Part shown: one piece after another, positions 16,087-23,014 of the stretch
How positions within the stretch are numbered: position 1 is the first letter of the stretch
Layout: every line of letters starts with the position of its first letter
Source of the DNA: Xanthomonas hortorum
GTDB taxonomy: Bacteria > Pseudomonadota > Gammaproteobacteria > Xanthomonadales > Xanthomonadaceae
Strand: one strand, 5' to 3'
NCBI RefSeq assembly: GCF_002940005.1
Contig: NZ_MDEF01000069.1
DNA: 27,246 nt
Translations under genes and position numbers: made by a program
The notes under the pieces: generated by a model
Databases searched by the model: none
What the model saw: only the letters and a program-made list of their open reading frames with translations
What the model was told of the DNA's origin: nothing

Positions 16087-16854
16087 GTGACTACCCAGCT
16101 CAGCGTCAACGTCAACAAGATCGCGGTGCTGCGCAATTCGCGCGGCGGGCACGATCCGGATGTGGTGCAGGCTGCGCGCACCTGCATCGCAGCCGGTGCG
16201 CACGGCATCACCGTGCACCCGCGCCCGGACCAAAGGCATATCCGCGCCGACGACGTGCTGGCACTCAGCGCGCTGACGCGCGAGCACAGCGTAGAATTCA
16301 ATATCGAAGGCAATCCGTTCGCGCCACCGCGCGACGGTTATCCGGGGCTGCTGGAGCTGTGTCGCCTCACGCGCCCCGAGCAGGTCACCCTGGTGCCCGA
16401 CGGCGACGGGCAACTGACCTCCGACCACGGTTTCGACTTTTCACAGGACCCCGCACAGCTCGCTGCGCTGATTGCCTCATTCAAGGCGATTGTTGCGCGC
16501 GTCAGTCTGTTTGTCGATGCCGGTAATGCCGAGATCGCGCAGGCGGCGGTGCTTGGTGCAGACCGCATCGAGTTGTACACCGGCCCATATGCGCAGGCGC
16601 ATCTGAGCGGGCAGCCAGACGCTGCATTCGCGCTGTTTGCCGGCGCCGCGCAACGTGCCAGCGCCGCAGGGCTGGGCATCAATGCCGGGCATGATCTGTC
16701 GCAGGACAACCTTGGCGGTTTTCTCAACGCTGTCCCCGGCGTGCTCGAAGTCTCGATCGGCCACGCGCTGATCGGCGAAGCCTTGTATCAAGGTCTGGAT
16801 GCGACTGTGCATGCGTATCTGGAGATATTGCGCAGCGCGTCGGCTAGCGTTTGA
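16087..16854 (+). CDS. pdxJ: Pyridoxine 5'-phosphate synthase
   Basis: Cytoplasmic enzyme that condenses 1-deoxy-D-xylulose 5-phosphate with 3-amino-2-oxopropyl phosphate (1-amino-acetone 3-phosphate) to make pyridoxine 5'-phosphate, the last ring-forming step of vitamin B6 synthesis. From GTG 16087 the product is 255 residues, normal for PdxJ. An upstream ATG at 16057 in the same frame would overlap the preceding gene and add ten non-family residues. Family landmarks: LSVNVNKIAVLRNSRGG at the N-terminus, AGAHGITVHPRPDQRHI, VEFNIEGNP, PEQVTLVPD, SLFVDAGN, ADRIELYTGPYA, LGINAGHDL and EVSIGHALIGEAL. It is not adjacent to other B6 genes. It converges on the exbD2 gene across a 484-base gap. Confidence 0.95.
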   Translation: MTTQLSVNVNKIAVLRNSRGGHDPDVVQAARTCIAAGAHGITVHPRPDQRHIRADDVLALSALTREHSVEFNIEGNPFAPPRDGYPGLLELCRLTRPEQVTLVPDGDGQLTSDHGFDFSQDPAQLAALIASFKAIVARVSLFVDAGNAEIAQAAVLGADRIELYTGPYAQAHLSGQPDAAFALFAGAAQRASAAGLGINAGHDLSQDNLGGFLNAVPGVLEVSIGHALIGEALYQGLDATVHAYLEILRSASASV

Positions 16855-17117
16855 GAGATTCAATCGTTTAAGCGCGTCTATCGAAACGATGGCACTTACC
16901 GAAACACGGAGCTCGGTGGTGTTGAGGTCGCAGATAACACCGAATTCTCGCATGCGGTCCAGACGCCTGATGGCCGGCCGCTGCGTTTTGTCGTTTTTCT
17001 CGGTTGCTTTAAGGCAGCTGCACGTTATGCATCCCATTACTCGCAACGGAGCAGAGTTTTTCTGCCCCGTTGCGCTATTTACTGCACCATTTACTTCAGT
17101 AGTAACTGCATTATCTA
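16855..17117. other. Gene-free stretch between pdxJ and the exbD remnant
   Basis: More AT-rich than the neighbouring genes. No gene recognised. The only structure seen is the hairpin at 17042-17074. Confidence 0.45.
17042..17074. terminator. Interrupted hairpin, possible terminator
   Basis: CGCAACGG (17042-17049) pairs with CCGTTGCG (17067-17074) and GCAGA (17051-17055) with TCTGC (17061-17065), around a GTTTT loop with one A/C mismatch. It could end pdxJ transcripts or be the former terminator of the exbD remnant on the minus strand. No long T-tract supports either. Confidence 0.45.
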
Positions 17118-17267
17118 CTACACAAAACTGATGCGATCGGCCTGCGCGTTCTTTGCCGCAGCCAATACCTTGGCCATCACTGCATATTCCGCATTTGCAC
17201 TGGACGCAGTGCAAAAACAACGCTCGACCAGCGAGCCGAAGCGTCGCGCTGCGAATCGATCACGCAT
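17118..17267 (-). pseudogene. Remnant 3' end of a third exbD gene
   Basis: On the minus strand, the last 26 or so codons before the TAG at 17118 read ANAEYAVMAKVLAAAKNAQ and then ADRISFV. This aligns without gaps to the C-terminus of ExbD2 (QDAEYEVMAKVLAAAKNSQ, then MKKIGFMQ). Upstream of about 17205 the frame stays open to an ATG at 17267, but the residues no longer resemble ExbD, and the membrane helix and aspartate region are absent. The ATG falls within the exbD2 terminator, so expression is unlikely. It is best read as the tail of a tandem exbD duplicate whose front was deleted. Confidence 0.8.
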
Positions 17268-17297
17268 AAAAAAACGCCACCGTTTCCGGTGGCGTTT
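17266..17297 (-). terminator. Rho-independent terminator of the tonB-exb cluster
   Basis: A 9-bp GC-rich stem (17273-17281 with 17288-17296) with a six-base loop, followed on the minus strand by a run of seven Ts. It lies 42 bases after the exbD2 stop. Confidence 0.9.
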
Positions 17298-17338
17298 GCA
17301 GTCGCGTCATGACTGTTGTGTTGCGGTCTTGCGATGTC

Positions 17339-17749
17339 TTACTGCATGAAGCCGATCTTCTTCATCTGCGAGTTCTTTGCCGCAGCCAGGACTTTGGCCA
17401 TCACCTCGTACTCCGCGTCCTGGTTCGCATCGATGCGCAGTTCCGGCTGGTTGGTTGGATCGCTGGCGATCACTTCTTCCATCTTCTGCTGCAACTGAGC
17501 CACCGGCACTGGACTGTTGTTCCAGAACACCTGGTTGCTGGCGTCGATCCGCAACTCGATCGGCGGCGGCGGTTCGGTCGTCTGCGGTGGCGGGTTGAGC
17601 ACCCGCTGCGGCAGATCCACGGCGATCGGGTAGGTCATGATCGGCGCGGTCACGATGAAGATGATCAGCAGCACCAACATCACGTCCACCAGGGGCGTGA
17701 CGTTGATATCGGCCATCGGGCCACGGTTTCCACCGGTACTGAATGCCAT
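17339..17749 (-). CDS. exbD2: ExbD2, second TonB-system proton channel subunit
   Basis: A 136-residue inner-membrane protein that with ExbB converts the proton gradient into TonB movement. One N-terminal helix (about 18-39) contains the essential aspartate, D22 in NVTPLVDVMLVLL. The periplasmic domain follows, with a Pro-rich connector (QTTEPPPPIEL) and the C-terminal EYEVMAKVLAAAKNSQMKKIGFMQ. Its start lies 3 bases after the exbD1 stop, so the two are translated together. Its first 40 codons are nearly identical in DNA to those of exbD1, including a shared run of over 30 bases, showing recent duplication or gene conversion. In X. campestris an exbD2 gene in this arrangement has been linked to pectate-induced responses and plant reactions while exbB, exbD1 and tonB serve iron uptake; that is from the literature, not this sequence. 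Confidence 0.94.
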   Translation of the reverse strand: MAFSTGGNRGPMADINVTPLVDVMLVLLIIFIVTAPIMTYPIAVDLPQRVLNPPPQTTEPPPPIELRIDASNQVFWNNSPVPVAQLQQKMEEVIASDPTNQPELRIDANQDAEYEVMAKVLAAAKNSQMKKIGFMQ

Positions 17750-17752
17750 GGC

Positions 17753-18175
17753 TTACTGCCCCTTCTCTTTGGTCGCGACGAAGCCGATGTCCAACATGCC
17801 CTGACCCTGCGCGATCTTGGTGATCTCGTTGATCGTACGCATCTTGGTCGTGCGGTCGCCACGCAGGTTGAGCGGCGGTTGCGGTGTCTGCTGTGCGGCG
17901 GTGGACAGGCGCGACTCCAAGGCTTCCTTGGAGACCGGCTCGTCGTTCCAGTACAGCGACCCGTCTTCCTTGACGGCCAGGGTGATCGGCGCGGCACGTT
18001 TCTCCGGCTCTTCCTTCTGGACCAGGTTGGCCTCGGGCAGCTCCACCTTGACCTTATGGGACATCAGCGGTGCCGTAATGATGAAGATGATCAGCAGCAC
18101 CAACATCACGTCCACGAGGGGCGTCACATTGATGTCGGCCATCGGGCCACCGCTGTTTCCACTACTGAAGGCCAT
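17753..18175 (-). CDS. exbD1: ExbD1, TonB-system proton channel subunit
   Basis: A 140-residue partner of ExbB. The single membrane helix (about 18-38) carries D22 in NVTPLVDVMLVLL, the residue expected to relay protons. The periplasmic domain includes VKVELPEANLVQ, ITLAVKEDGSLYWNDEPVS and LNLRGDRTTKMRTINEITKIAQGQGMLDIGFVA. GGAG lies 6-7 bases before the ATG. It lies 45 bases after exbB and directly before exbD2. Its N-terminus MAFSSGNSGGPMADINVTP closely parallels ExbD2, but the periplasmic halves differ, so the two paralogues have diverged where they contact TonB. Confidence 0.95.
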   Translation of the reverse strand: MAFSSGNSGGPMADINVTPLVDVMLVLLIIFIITAPLMSHKVKVELPEANLVQKEEPEKRAAPITLAVKEDGSLYWNDEPVSKEALESRLSTAAQQTPQPPLNLRGDRTTKMRTINEITKIAQGQGMLDIGFVATKEKGQ

Positions 18176-18220
18176 AACGGGCTCCGTCTAAATCGTTGCG
18201 AAGTCGTTCTTTACTACGGA

Positions 18221-18985
18221 TTAGCGAACGCGCGAACCAGTGGCGAAGAAGTCGTGCAGGTCGTGAGCGAAGGTGTCGAACTTGGCGATCACCGAGCTGT
18301 TGACCTTGGAGAAGAAGTTGAACGCGAACACCGCCGGGATGGCGACGAACAGACCGATCGCGGTCATGATCAGCGCTTCACCCACCGGGCCGGCAACGGC
18401 GTCGATGGAAGCCGAACCGGTTGCACCGATCTTGATCAGCGCGCCGTAGATGCCCCACACGGTACCGAGCAGACCGACGAACGGTGCGGTCGCACCGACG
18501 GTGGCGAGCAGGGTCATGCCGGACTGCAGACGGGTGCTTTCGCGGGTCACGGCCTGACGCAGGGCGCGATCGACGAACTCGGAACGGCTCAGGCTCTCGC
18601 CCAGACCGCCGGCGCTGGTGCCTTCGGCACGCTGGTGGTGAGCGGCAGCCTGGGCTGCGTCCAGCGCGATCTTGGAGAACGGCTCGGAAGCCGGCTGCTC
18701 TTCCATGGCGCGGATGGCGTCCTGTGCATTCGGGGCATCCCAGAACGCGGTGGTGACGCGGTCAGCCGCGCTCTTCAGACGGGTGGCGCGGAAAATGTTG
18801 ATGACGGTCCAGTACCAGGAGGCAGCGGACATGGCGATCAGGGTGATCAAAACGACCCAGGACACGGCGAAGTCGCCGGGCTGAGAGGTCATTTCGGTGA
18901 TCAGATGCTCGAAGCCCATCTGCGAAAGAGCGGCCGACGGATTGGAGCCCCCTGCAGCGGCGGCGATAAAGAATTCCTGCAGCAT
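18221..18985 (-). CDS. exbB: ExbB, TonB-system proton channel subunit (MotA/TolQ family)
   Basis: A 254-residue inner-membrane protein forming the pentameric channel that powers TonB. Three membrane segments are visible: about 39-62, 157-182 (ATVGATAPFVGLLGTVWGIYGAL) and 200-224 (GEALIMTAIGLFVAIPAVFAFNFF), with the large cytoplasmic loop between the first two. The PFVGLLGTVWGI and EAL..TAIGLFVAIPA motifs are diagnostic of the ExbB/TolQ/MotA family. AAGGT precedes the ATG by about 8 bases. The gene lies 84 bases after tonB and 45 before exbD1. Confidence 0.96.
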   Translation of the reverse strand: MLQEFFIAAAAGGSNPSAALSQMGFEHLITEMTSQPGDFAVSWVVLITLIAMSAASWYWTVINIFRATRLKSAADRVTTAFWDAPNAQDAIRAMEEQPASEPFSKIALDAAQAAAHHQRAEGTSAGGLGESLSRSEFVDRALRQAVTRESTRLQSGMTLLATVGATAPFVGLLGTVWGIYGALIKIGATGSASIDAVAGPVGEALIMTAIGLFVAIPAVFAFNFFSKVNSSVIAKFDTFAHDLHDFFATGSRVR

Positions 18986-19069
18986 GACGCTTACCTTTGT
19001 TGTGTGTGGTGATGAAGGGTGGAGCGAAAGGAAGACAGGATCCTGGGCCGGCCGTAGCCGGCCCGTGGA

Positions 19070-19738
19070 TCAGTTCAGAGCAAAGTTGACCGGGACGCGG
19101 ACACGTCCGGCGGCTTTCTGCCCGTTGACAGTGGAAGCATTGAACTTCCACTTGCGTGCTGCGTCCATCGCGGCACGGTCAAGGTCGCGGTTGCGGCTGG
19201 ACTTTTCGACCGACACATTGGTCACGTTGCCGCTTGCATCCACATCCACGATCAGGATGACCTCACCTTGTACACCGGCACGAAATGCAGCCGGCGGATA
19301 CTTCGGCGGGTTCATGTTCTTGGACGAGATATCGACACTGGCGCCGATGTCATTCGGCGGTTGCGGCGGAGACGGTGGGCTCGGCTGCGTGACGATATCG
19401 CTGGGACGGGGTTCGGGAACGTCCACTACCGGAGCTTCCGGCGGCGGCGGAACCGGTGACGGCTTCGGCGGCGACAGATTCTTGACCGGCGGCGGCGGCT
19501 TGTCTTCCGGCGGCGGCGGCGGCGGCGGCGGGGGAGGAGGCGGTGCATCCACCAAGGTGACCATGGTGGTGCGCTCCTTCTCAGCCGGAGCCTTCGGCGC
19601 CACTGCAGGGATCAGCAACATCATCAGTGCAGTGAGGTGCAAAGCAATTACAAACGCGATGCCGATAATGCGGGCCCAGCTCAGACCCTGGTTCCCGGCA
19701 TCATAGTCATGCCTGTGGATAACGAGTTGTTCCGTCAT
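19070..19738 (-). CDS. tonB: TonB, energy transducer to outer-membrane receptors
   Basis: A 222-residue periplasm-spanning protein anchored by one helix (about 24-45, ARIIGIAFVIALHLTALMMLLI). A Pro-rich spacer follows, including twelve consecutive prolines at about 66-77, eight of them encoded by a pure CCG repeat, and further P-P-K-P and P-E-P stretches to about 128. The C-terminal TonB domain (about 145-222) holds the conserved YPPAAFRAGVQGEVILIVDVD and AARKWKF. It contacts TonB boxes of receptors for siderophores and, in Xanthomonas, plant carbohydrates. It leads the cluster tonB-exbB-exbD1-exbD2, and an extended -10 element lies upstream. A TPR protein gene precedes it on the same strand. 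Confidence 0.95.
   Translation of the reverse strand: MTEQLVIHRHDYDAGNQGLSWARIIGIAFVIALHLTALMMLLIPAVAPKAPAEKERTTMVTLVDAPPPPPPPPPPPPEDKPPPPVKNLSPPKPSPVPPPPEAPVVDVPEPRPSDIVTQPSPPSPPQPPNDIGASVDISSKNMNPPKYPPAAFRAGVQGEVILIVDVDASGNVTNVSVEKSSRNRDLDRAAMDAARKWKFNASTVNGQKAAGRVRVPVNFALN
19508..19531. repeat. (CGG)8 trinucleotide tract in tonB
   Basis: Eight uninterrupted CGG units on the plus strand encode prolines of TonB on the minus strand. Slippage would change the proline count without shifting the frame. Confidence 0.85.
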
Positions 19739-19826
19739 GCGCCAATGGCTCTTTCAGTGGGGGCCCCGGATCACGGTGATGATCCCCAGGTTTTCGGACG
19801 GCTTTGACACCGCAGGAACTCCCAAG

Positions 19827-19835
19827 CTTATACCA
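19827..19835 (-). promoter_or_regulatory. Extended -10 element (TGGTATAAG) for tonB
   Basis: On the minus strand, TG-N-TATAAG lies about 89 bases before the tonB ATG, in the space between the TPR gene and tonB. No clear -35 is seen, which is usual for extended -10 promoters. I did not find a convincing Fur box. Confidence 0.45.
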
Positions 19836-19891
19836 ATCCCGAGTCCTGTAACCACTAAAAACACAGGGATTTCGGGGGTTTATTTTCTTTT

Positions 19892-21088
19892 TTACTTCAG
19901 GTTGATGATCTTCTTTGCGTCTTCAGGTTTTTTGACGCCTTTGGCGATCGCCTGCTGGGCAGCCTGCTTGGCTTCGGGGATACGCCCTTCCGAATGCAGC
20001 ACCTTGGCCAGATTCAGATAGGTCTCGCCGTCCTTGGAAAGGGGTGCGGCTTTCTGCCAATTCTCGACTGCTTTGGGCACGTCCTCGCTGTAGTAATACG
20101 ACTGCGCCAACGCGAGGTATGTCTGATAATCAGGCTTGAGGATGCCTTTTTGCATACCTTCGTTGATGACAGCGATGACGTCCTTTTCCTTGTTCTCGGT
20201 GTTGGCGTAGATCGAGTACAGCTGCTTGTACTCCTTCTCCTCGGTCAACTGCCCGGCAGCGCGCAGCTTGTCCATGACGGCAGCGGCCTTGTCCATCTGG
20301 TCGGCCTGCATATACATGCTGGCCAGATTGAGCTGGGCCTTTTTGTCGTTCGGCGTCTTGGCGGCGATCGCCTCGGCGGTCGCGACGGCCTCGCCGTTCT
20401 GGCCGGCCTCGGCGTAGGCAGCCATCAACAACTGGTTCCACGTGTCCTTCGGCTCGGGCGAAGCGGCGATGGCCTGCTTCAGCACCGGAATCGCCTCCTT
20501 GTACCGCTCGGCCTGATACAGCGCCTGGCCCTTGAGGATCAGATCTTCCGGGCGCTGCGACTTGCTTTCGTCCAGGTACTTGTCCAGCGTGGCCAGGCCC
20601 TCGGCCTGCTGGTCGTCCTGCATCTGCAACTGCGCCAGCATCAGCATCGACTGGAACTGGCCGTTGTTGTCCAGCGCATTCAGACCGATCGCCTGCTGCA
20701 GGTATTTCTTGGCAGCAGCGGTGTCGTCGGTGTTGTACGCGGCCTGTGCAGCAAGCTGCGCGGCCAGCGCCTTGTCGGCTTCATTGGCGGCGGAATTGGC
20801 CAGGATTTCATCGGCCTGGGTGCGCACGCCAGGGTAGTCCTCGCCCTTGTTGAAGGTTTCGATCAGCTTCTGCAGCTTGCTGCCCAGCTTGGACGAGGGC
20901 TTGATCGTCGGCGCGGCGCGGGTGGACTGCGGGTACAGCTCTTCGGCCTTGCCGCTGCTCTTGGACTTGCGGCTGGCACGCTCGGACGAGCGGTCCGACT
21001 GCGCGACCGCATCGGCGACGACAGCCCCGCCCAGCGACGCGGCGATGAACAGGGACAACAGGGCTTGCTTGCGCTTGAGCAGTTTCAT
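19892..21088 (-). CDS. Periplasmic tetratricopeptide-repeat protein linked to tonB
   Basis: A 398-residue exported protein. A basic, hydrophobic signal peptide (about 1-29, AVAQ cleavage) leads to a charged Ser/Arg/Lys-rich segment (about 31-50), then helical repeats. From about residue 75 to the end there are roughly eight TPR-like helix pairs, with typical A-x-Y.. and P-x-x-x-x-A spacing such as ALYQAERYKEAIPVLKQAIAASPEP and QSYYYSEDVPKAVENWQKAAPL. Such proteins act as binding scaffolds. It lies directly upstream of tonB on the same strand. In Vibrio, TonB2 systems use an extra TPR-type partner (TtpC is the membrane component), so a role with TonB here is a reasonable inference but unproven. 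Confidence 0.87.
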   Translation of the reverse strand: MKLLKRKQALLSLFIAASLGGAVVADAVAQSDRSSERASRKSKSSGKAEELYPQSTRAAPTIKPSSKLGSKLQKLIETFNKGEDYPGVRTQADEILANSAANEADKALAAQLAAQAAYNTDDTAAAKKYLQQAIGLNALDNNGQFQSMLMLAQLQMQDDQQAEGLATLDKYLDESKSQRPEDLILKGQALYQAERYKEAIPVLKQAIAASPEPKDTWNQLLMAAYAEAGQNGEAVATAEAIAAKTPNDKKAQLNLASMYMQADQMDKAAAVMDKLRAAGQLTEEKEYKQLYSIYANTENKEKDVIAVINEGMQKGILKPDYQTYLALAQSYYYSEDVPKAVENWQKAAPLSKDGETYLNLAKVLHSEGRIPEAKQAAQQAIAKGVKKPEDAKKIINLK

Positions 21089-21240
21089 GATTCACCTCGG
21101 ACGAGCCGCCGTCGGGCGGTACGAAAAGCGGAATGGAAGCTGTACGAAAAATCTGAGCCGGCAAACTTAGCAGAAAGTCTCAGTTCCCGAAAACGGTTTC
21201 CATGCTGTGTTGCGATATTCGGTACGTATCAGGGGCGGTT

Positions 21241-22047
21241 TCACCCACAGCGTGGCGCCCGGCCGTCTTGTCGCGCCTGCTTGTACACCGGCTCGAGCTG
21301 ATTGACGTCGGCCTGCAGTTCGCGGATGCGATTGGCCGGATCGGGGTGAGTGGACAGCCATTGCGGCTGGCGGTTGCCACTGGCGGCCATCATGTTCTGC
21401 CACAGCGTCACCGCCTGGGCAGGGTCGAAGCCGGCCTGCGCCATCAGGCGTTGTCCGACCACGTCGGCCTCGCTCTCCTGAGTGCGTGAGCCGGGCAGCA
21501 GGAACACCGTCTGCGCGGTCATCCCGCCGACCTGGTTCACCGCACTGGCCGCGCCATCGCCGTAGGCCGCGCCAGCCAGCGCGCCGATGATGCCCAGGCC
21601 GGTCTGCGCGCCGATCTGGCGGGTGATGCGCTCTTCATGGTGGCGCGAGATCACATGCCCGATTTCATGACCGAGCACGGCGGCCAGCTGATCCTGGGTC
21701 TTGGCGACGGTGAAGATGCCGGTGTTCACGCCGACCTTGCCACCGGGCAGCGCGAACGCATTGGCTTCGTCGTCGACGAACAGCGCGGTTTCCCAGCGGG
21801 TTTCGCGCCATTGCGGCGGCAATTGCGCCACGAGGGCATTGACCACGCACTGCACGTACGCGTTCTGCTTGCCGTCGGTACTGACCTTTTCCTTGGCCTT
21901 GGTCTGCGCAAACGACTGCGCACCAAGCTGGTCGAGCTGCTGTTGCGAGACGCCTCCCACCACCTGTCGGCGGCCGGTCGGCGAAGTTGTGGTGGCACAT
22001 GCCGTCAACGTAAGGACGGCAACAACGATCAACAGCCTGGCTTTCAT
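21241..22047 (-). CDS. M48-family metalloprotease lipoprotein (YggG/LoiP-like)
   Basis: A 268-residue envelope zinc protease. The signal ends in lipobox LTAC (C17), so it is probably lipid-anchored. The zinc-binding helix is HEIGH (H127, E128, H131), followed by the third-ligand motif ESEAD in GSRTQESEADVVGQRLMAQAGFDP, the standard M48 arrangement. NAFALPGGKVGVNTGIF upstream of HExxH is typical of the LoiP/BepA group, which manage misfolded outer-membrane proteins. An AGGGGG ribosome site lies close to the ATG at 22047. It has the same orientation as the flanking CAAX protease (62 bases) and TPR gene (152 bases). Substrate unknown. Confidence 0.92.
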   Translation of the reverse strand: MKARLLIVVAVLTLTACATTTSPTGRRQVVGGVSQQQLDQLGAQSFAQTKAKEKVSTDGKQNAYVQCVVNALVAQLPPQWRETRWETALFVDDEANAFALPGGKVGVNTGIFTVAKTQDQLAAVLGHEIGHVISRHHEERITRQIGAQTGLGIIGALAGAAYGDGAASAVNQVGGMTAQTVFLLPGSRTQESEADVVGQRLMAQAGFDPAQAVTLWQNMMAASGNRQPQWLSTHPDPANRIRELQADVNQLEPVYKQARQDGRAPRCG

Positions 22048-22109
22048 TCAATCCCCCTTGAACCCTGGGGGCATTTTGGCAGGCTCGTCTTAACTTTTCG
22101 TCAAACGGG

Positions 22110-22946
22110 TCAGCCGACCCCGAAAAAGTACAGCGCAGCCAGGGCCGTGGCGTTGTTGATGCCATGCGCGGCGATGGGTGCCCACAGCGTGCCGGTGCGC
22201 CAATACAGCCACGCAAATGCTGCGCCCATGCTGCCGTAGATCAACCACAACTGGGCGATGGCAGCCGGGCCGTTGCCGCTGATGCCGGGTACTTCATGCA
22301 CCAGCGCAAAGATCGCGCTGCTCAGCGCGATGCCCAGCCATGGGCGACCGGCGGCCAGCAGGCGGCCGAACAGCACGCGCCGGAACAGCAATTCCTCGTA
22401 CGCCGGGGCGATGACCACCGCGAACAGCACCAACGCCAGCGGCCATTGTTTGATCGCTTCTTCCATCAGCGGCAGGTTGGTCGGTACCGGCTTGATGCCC
22501 AGTGCCGAGGCCGCGACGCTGACCAGATTGCTCAGCACGAACACGGAAACGGCGATCATGCCGGTCCAGCCCCAGGTCGAGGCACGCCGCACGGCGGCAC
22601 GCGAGGCGGCACGTTCGCCAGCGGTGGCCCGGCGACGCCAGTAGTACAGCAGCACCGCCGGTGTGGCGGTGCTGACCAGCGCAGTAAGCAACTGCACCAG
22701 TACCCCGGGTTGACCGATCGCGGCCATGATCTGCGCAGAGGAGGGCGTCAGGCACTGAGCTTTGGCCGCCTGCACATGGCTGAAGCCGCGTACCGCTCCC
22801 CACAGCGCAAAGCCGGCCACGCTGAGCGTGAGCAGCAGGCCGGTGGCGATCAGCACGTCGATCCAGAAGCCGAGCAGTGCGGGAAACAACCGGGGCTTGC
22901 CGGCAGCGGAGGCCGGAGCCGGGGTCGTTGGAGAATCTGCGCTCAT
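22110..22946 (-). CDS. CPBP (CAAX/Abi) family intramembrane metalloprotease
   Basis: A 278-residue multi-pass membrane protein of the CPBP family, relatives of the eukaryotic CAAX prenyl protease Rce1. ATG 22946 is chosen because AGGA lies 7 bases upstream; the frame continues further up but overlaps gyrB. The three family motifs are present: EExxxR (E184, E185, R189 in AYEELLFRR), FxxxH (H217 in FALVHE) and a C-terminal HxxxN/T (H261 in HGINNATA). About seven hydrophobic segments are visible. Bacterial members are linked to bacteriocin immunity, peptide maturation or signalling, but most are uncharacterised. It starts 68 bases after gyrB. Confidence 0.9.
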   Translation of the reverse strand: MSADSPTTPAPASAAGKPRLFPALLGFWIDVLIATGLLLTLSVAGFALWGAVRGFSHVQAAKAQCLTPSSAQIMAAIGQPGVLVQLLTALVSTATPAVLLYYWRRRATAGERAASRAAVRRASTWGWTGMIAVSVFVLSNLVSVAASALGIKPVPTNLPLMEEAIKQWPLALVLFAVVIAPAYEELLFRRVLFGRLLAAGRPWLGIALSSAIFALVHEVPGISGNGPAAIAQLWLIYGSMGAAFAWLYWRTGTLWAPIAAHGINNATALAALYFFGVG

Positions 22947-23014
22947 CGTCGTCCTGCGAAAACCGCGCCCGCGCGGGCATCGCCGAGGCGACGCGCGCGC
23001 GTACGACGGAAGGC

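Noticed and set aside
17309..19012. A 567-codon plus-strand open frame across the exb genes
   Set aside because: Antisense shadow of exbD2, exbD1 and exbB, which all have clear motifs and ribosome sites.
20426..20443. Half parS (GGTTCCACGTG) inside the TPR gene
   Set aside because: The right arm does not match; about 10 of 16 positions.
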